DNA of 5,419 nt from Sphingobacteriaceae bacterium (GTDB taxonomy: Bacteria; Bacteroidota; Bacteroidia; Sphingobacteriales; Sphingobacteriaceae), in NCBI GenBank assembly GCA_947460275.1, contig CANHHZ010000140.1:1-5419 (forward strand), in the 5' to 3' direction. Positions 5,108 through 5,419 of this stretch are shown one piece after another. The notes beneath the pieces were generated by a model. It saw nothing but the letters and a program-made list of their open reading frames with translations. It did not search any database and was not told the DNA's origin. The translations under genes were made by a program, and so were the position numbers. The first letter of the stretch is position 1. Every line of letters begins with the position of its first letter.

Positions 5108-5419
5108 TTATAAATTTAAATAACACTGTATTAATTGTTCGCTTACTATTTTGTTGTCAAATTTTTGCACATATTTTATTCCTTCGCTTGCCATTTTTTT
5201 CTGTAGCTTTTCATCATTTAAAATTGCATTTACTGCATTTGCCAATTCGATAGCGTTATTTGGCGAAACATATGTGCTTGTTGGTCCGCCAGCTTCTTCT
5301 AAACATGAGCCGGTTGCCGCAACTACAGGAACTTTGCTGTAAAGTGCCTCGATAACTGGGATGCCAAAACCTTCGTACAAGGATGGATAGATAAAAACTC
5401 TTGCCATTTGATAAATGGA
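5108..5419 (-). CDS. GT4-type (group 1) glycosyltransferase, C-terminal fragment
   Basis: The reading frame is open to the right edge, so the gene starts outside the window; the last 103 residues are visible. The ATG at 5407 is internal (the frame continues upstream as SIYQ-MARVF) and should not be taken as the start. The fragment begins in the C-terminal Rossmann domain of GT-B enzymes: MARVFIYPSLYEGFGIPVIEAL holds the EX7E motif (Glu16 and Glu24 of the fragment) that binds the nucleotide sugar in retaining GT4 enzymes. It is followed by VPVVAATGSCLEEAGG, YVSPNNAIELANAVNAIL and a terminal helix, ending in TAA (5110–5108). It probably builds a lipopolysaccharide, capsule or exopolysaccharide chain together with the DUF5672 protein one base downstream. 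The specific sugar cannot be inferred. Confidence 0.92.
   Translation of the reverse strand, partial: SIYQMARVFIYPSLYEGFGIPVIEALYSKVPVVAATGSCLEEAGGPTSTYVSPNNAIELANAVNAILNDEKLQKKMASEGIKYVQKFDNKIVSEQLIQCYLNL

Noticed and set aside
5151..5342. A short + strand open frame opposite the GT4 fragment
   Set aside because: It is antisense to a clear glycosyltransferase C-terminus carrying the EX7E motif.

Overview
This window looks like chromosomal DNA from a member of the Bacteroidota, most likely the order Sphingobacteriales (Pedobacter-like). The phylum is well supported. The order is a guess from remembered similarity of the small DUF3467 protein and of the rpoC–DUF3467 pairing. Evidence for the phylum: the DNA is AT-rich, the genes mostly lack Shine-Dalgarno sequences, two intergenic sites match the Bacteroidota sigma-ABfr promoter (TTG or TTTG, about 17–18 nt, then TAnnTTTG), and the gene content is characteristic.

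Layout. On the + strand, positions 1–168 are the 3' end of rpoC (RNA polymerase beta'), closed by a strong intrinsic terminator at 201–233. A promoter then drives a small DUF3467 gene (282–593), apparently as a leaderless or near-leaderless message. Everything else is on the - strand. Read in the direction of transcription (right to left) it runs: the C-terminal part of a GT4-type glycosyltransferase (5419–5108), a DUF5672 glycosyltransferase-like protein (5106–4336), a Sua5/YrdC/TsaC threonylcarbamoyl-AMP synthase (4339–3776), a CCA-adding-type tRNA nucleotidyltransferase with an HD domain (3657–2245), a PRiA4_ORF3-like acidic-tailed protein (2193–1546) and MiaA (1528–626). MiaA converges on DUF3467 with 32 bp between the stop codons.

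How the genes fit together. Three of the six - strand genes act on tRNA: TsaC makes the activated precursor of t6A37, MiaA makes i6A37, and the nucleotidyltransferase builds or repairs the CCA end. The block appears to hold two transcription units. The first is a surface-glycan unit whose last gene is tsaC; its genes are separated by 1 nt (GT4 to DUF5672) and by an ATGA overlap (DUF5672 to tsaC). The second starts at a promoter embedded in the end of tsaC, has a leader of about 100 nt with a small hairpin, and covers cca, the PRiA4_ORF3-like gene and miaA. The glycosyltransferase end is visibly more AT-rich than the tRNA genes, as is common for variable polysaccharide loci.

I see no rRNA or tRNA gene, insertion sequence, CRISPR array or phage gene. 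No gap without a gene exceeds about 120 bp. Most of the window is ordinary core genome. The parts most worth a second look are the PRiA4_ORF3-like protein beside miaA, the leaderless promoter of DUF3467, and the coupling of tsaC to a glycan operon.
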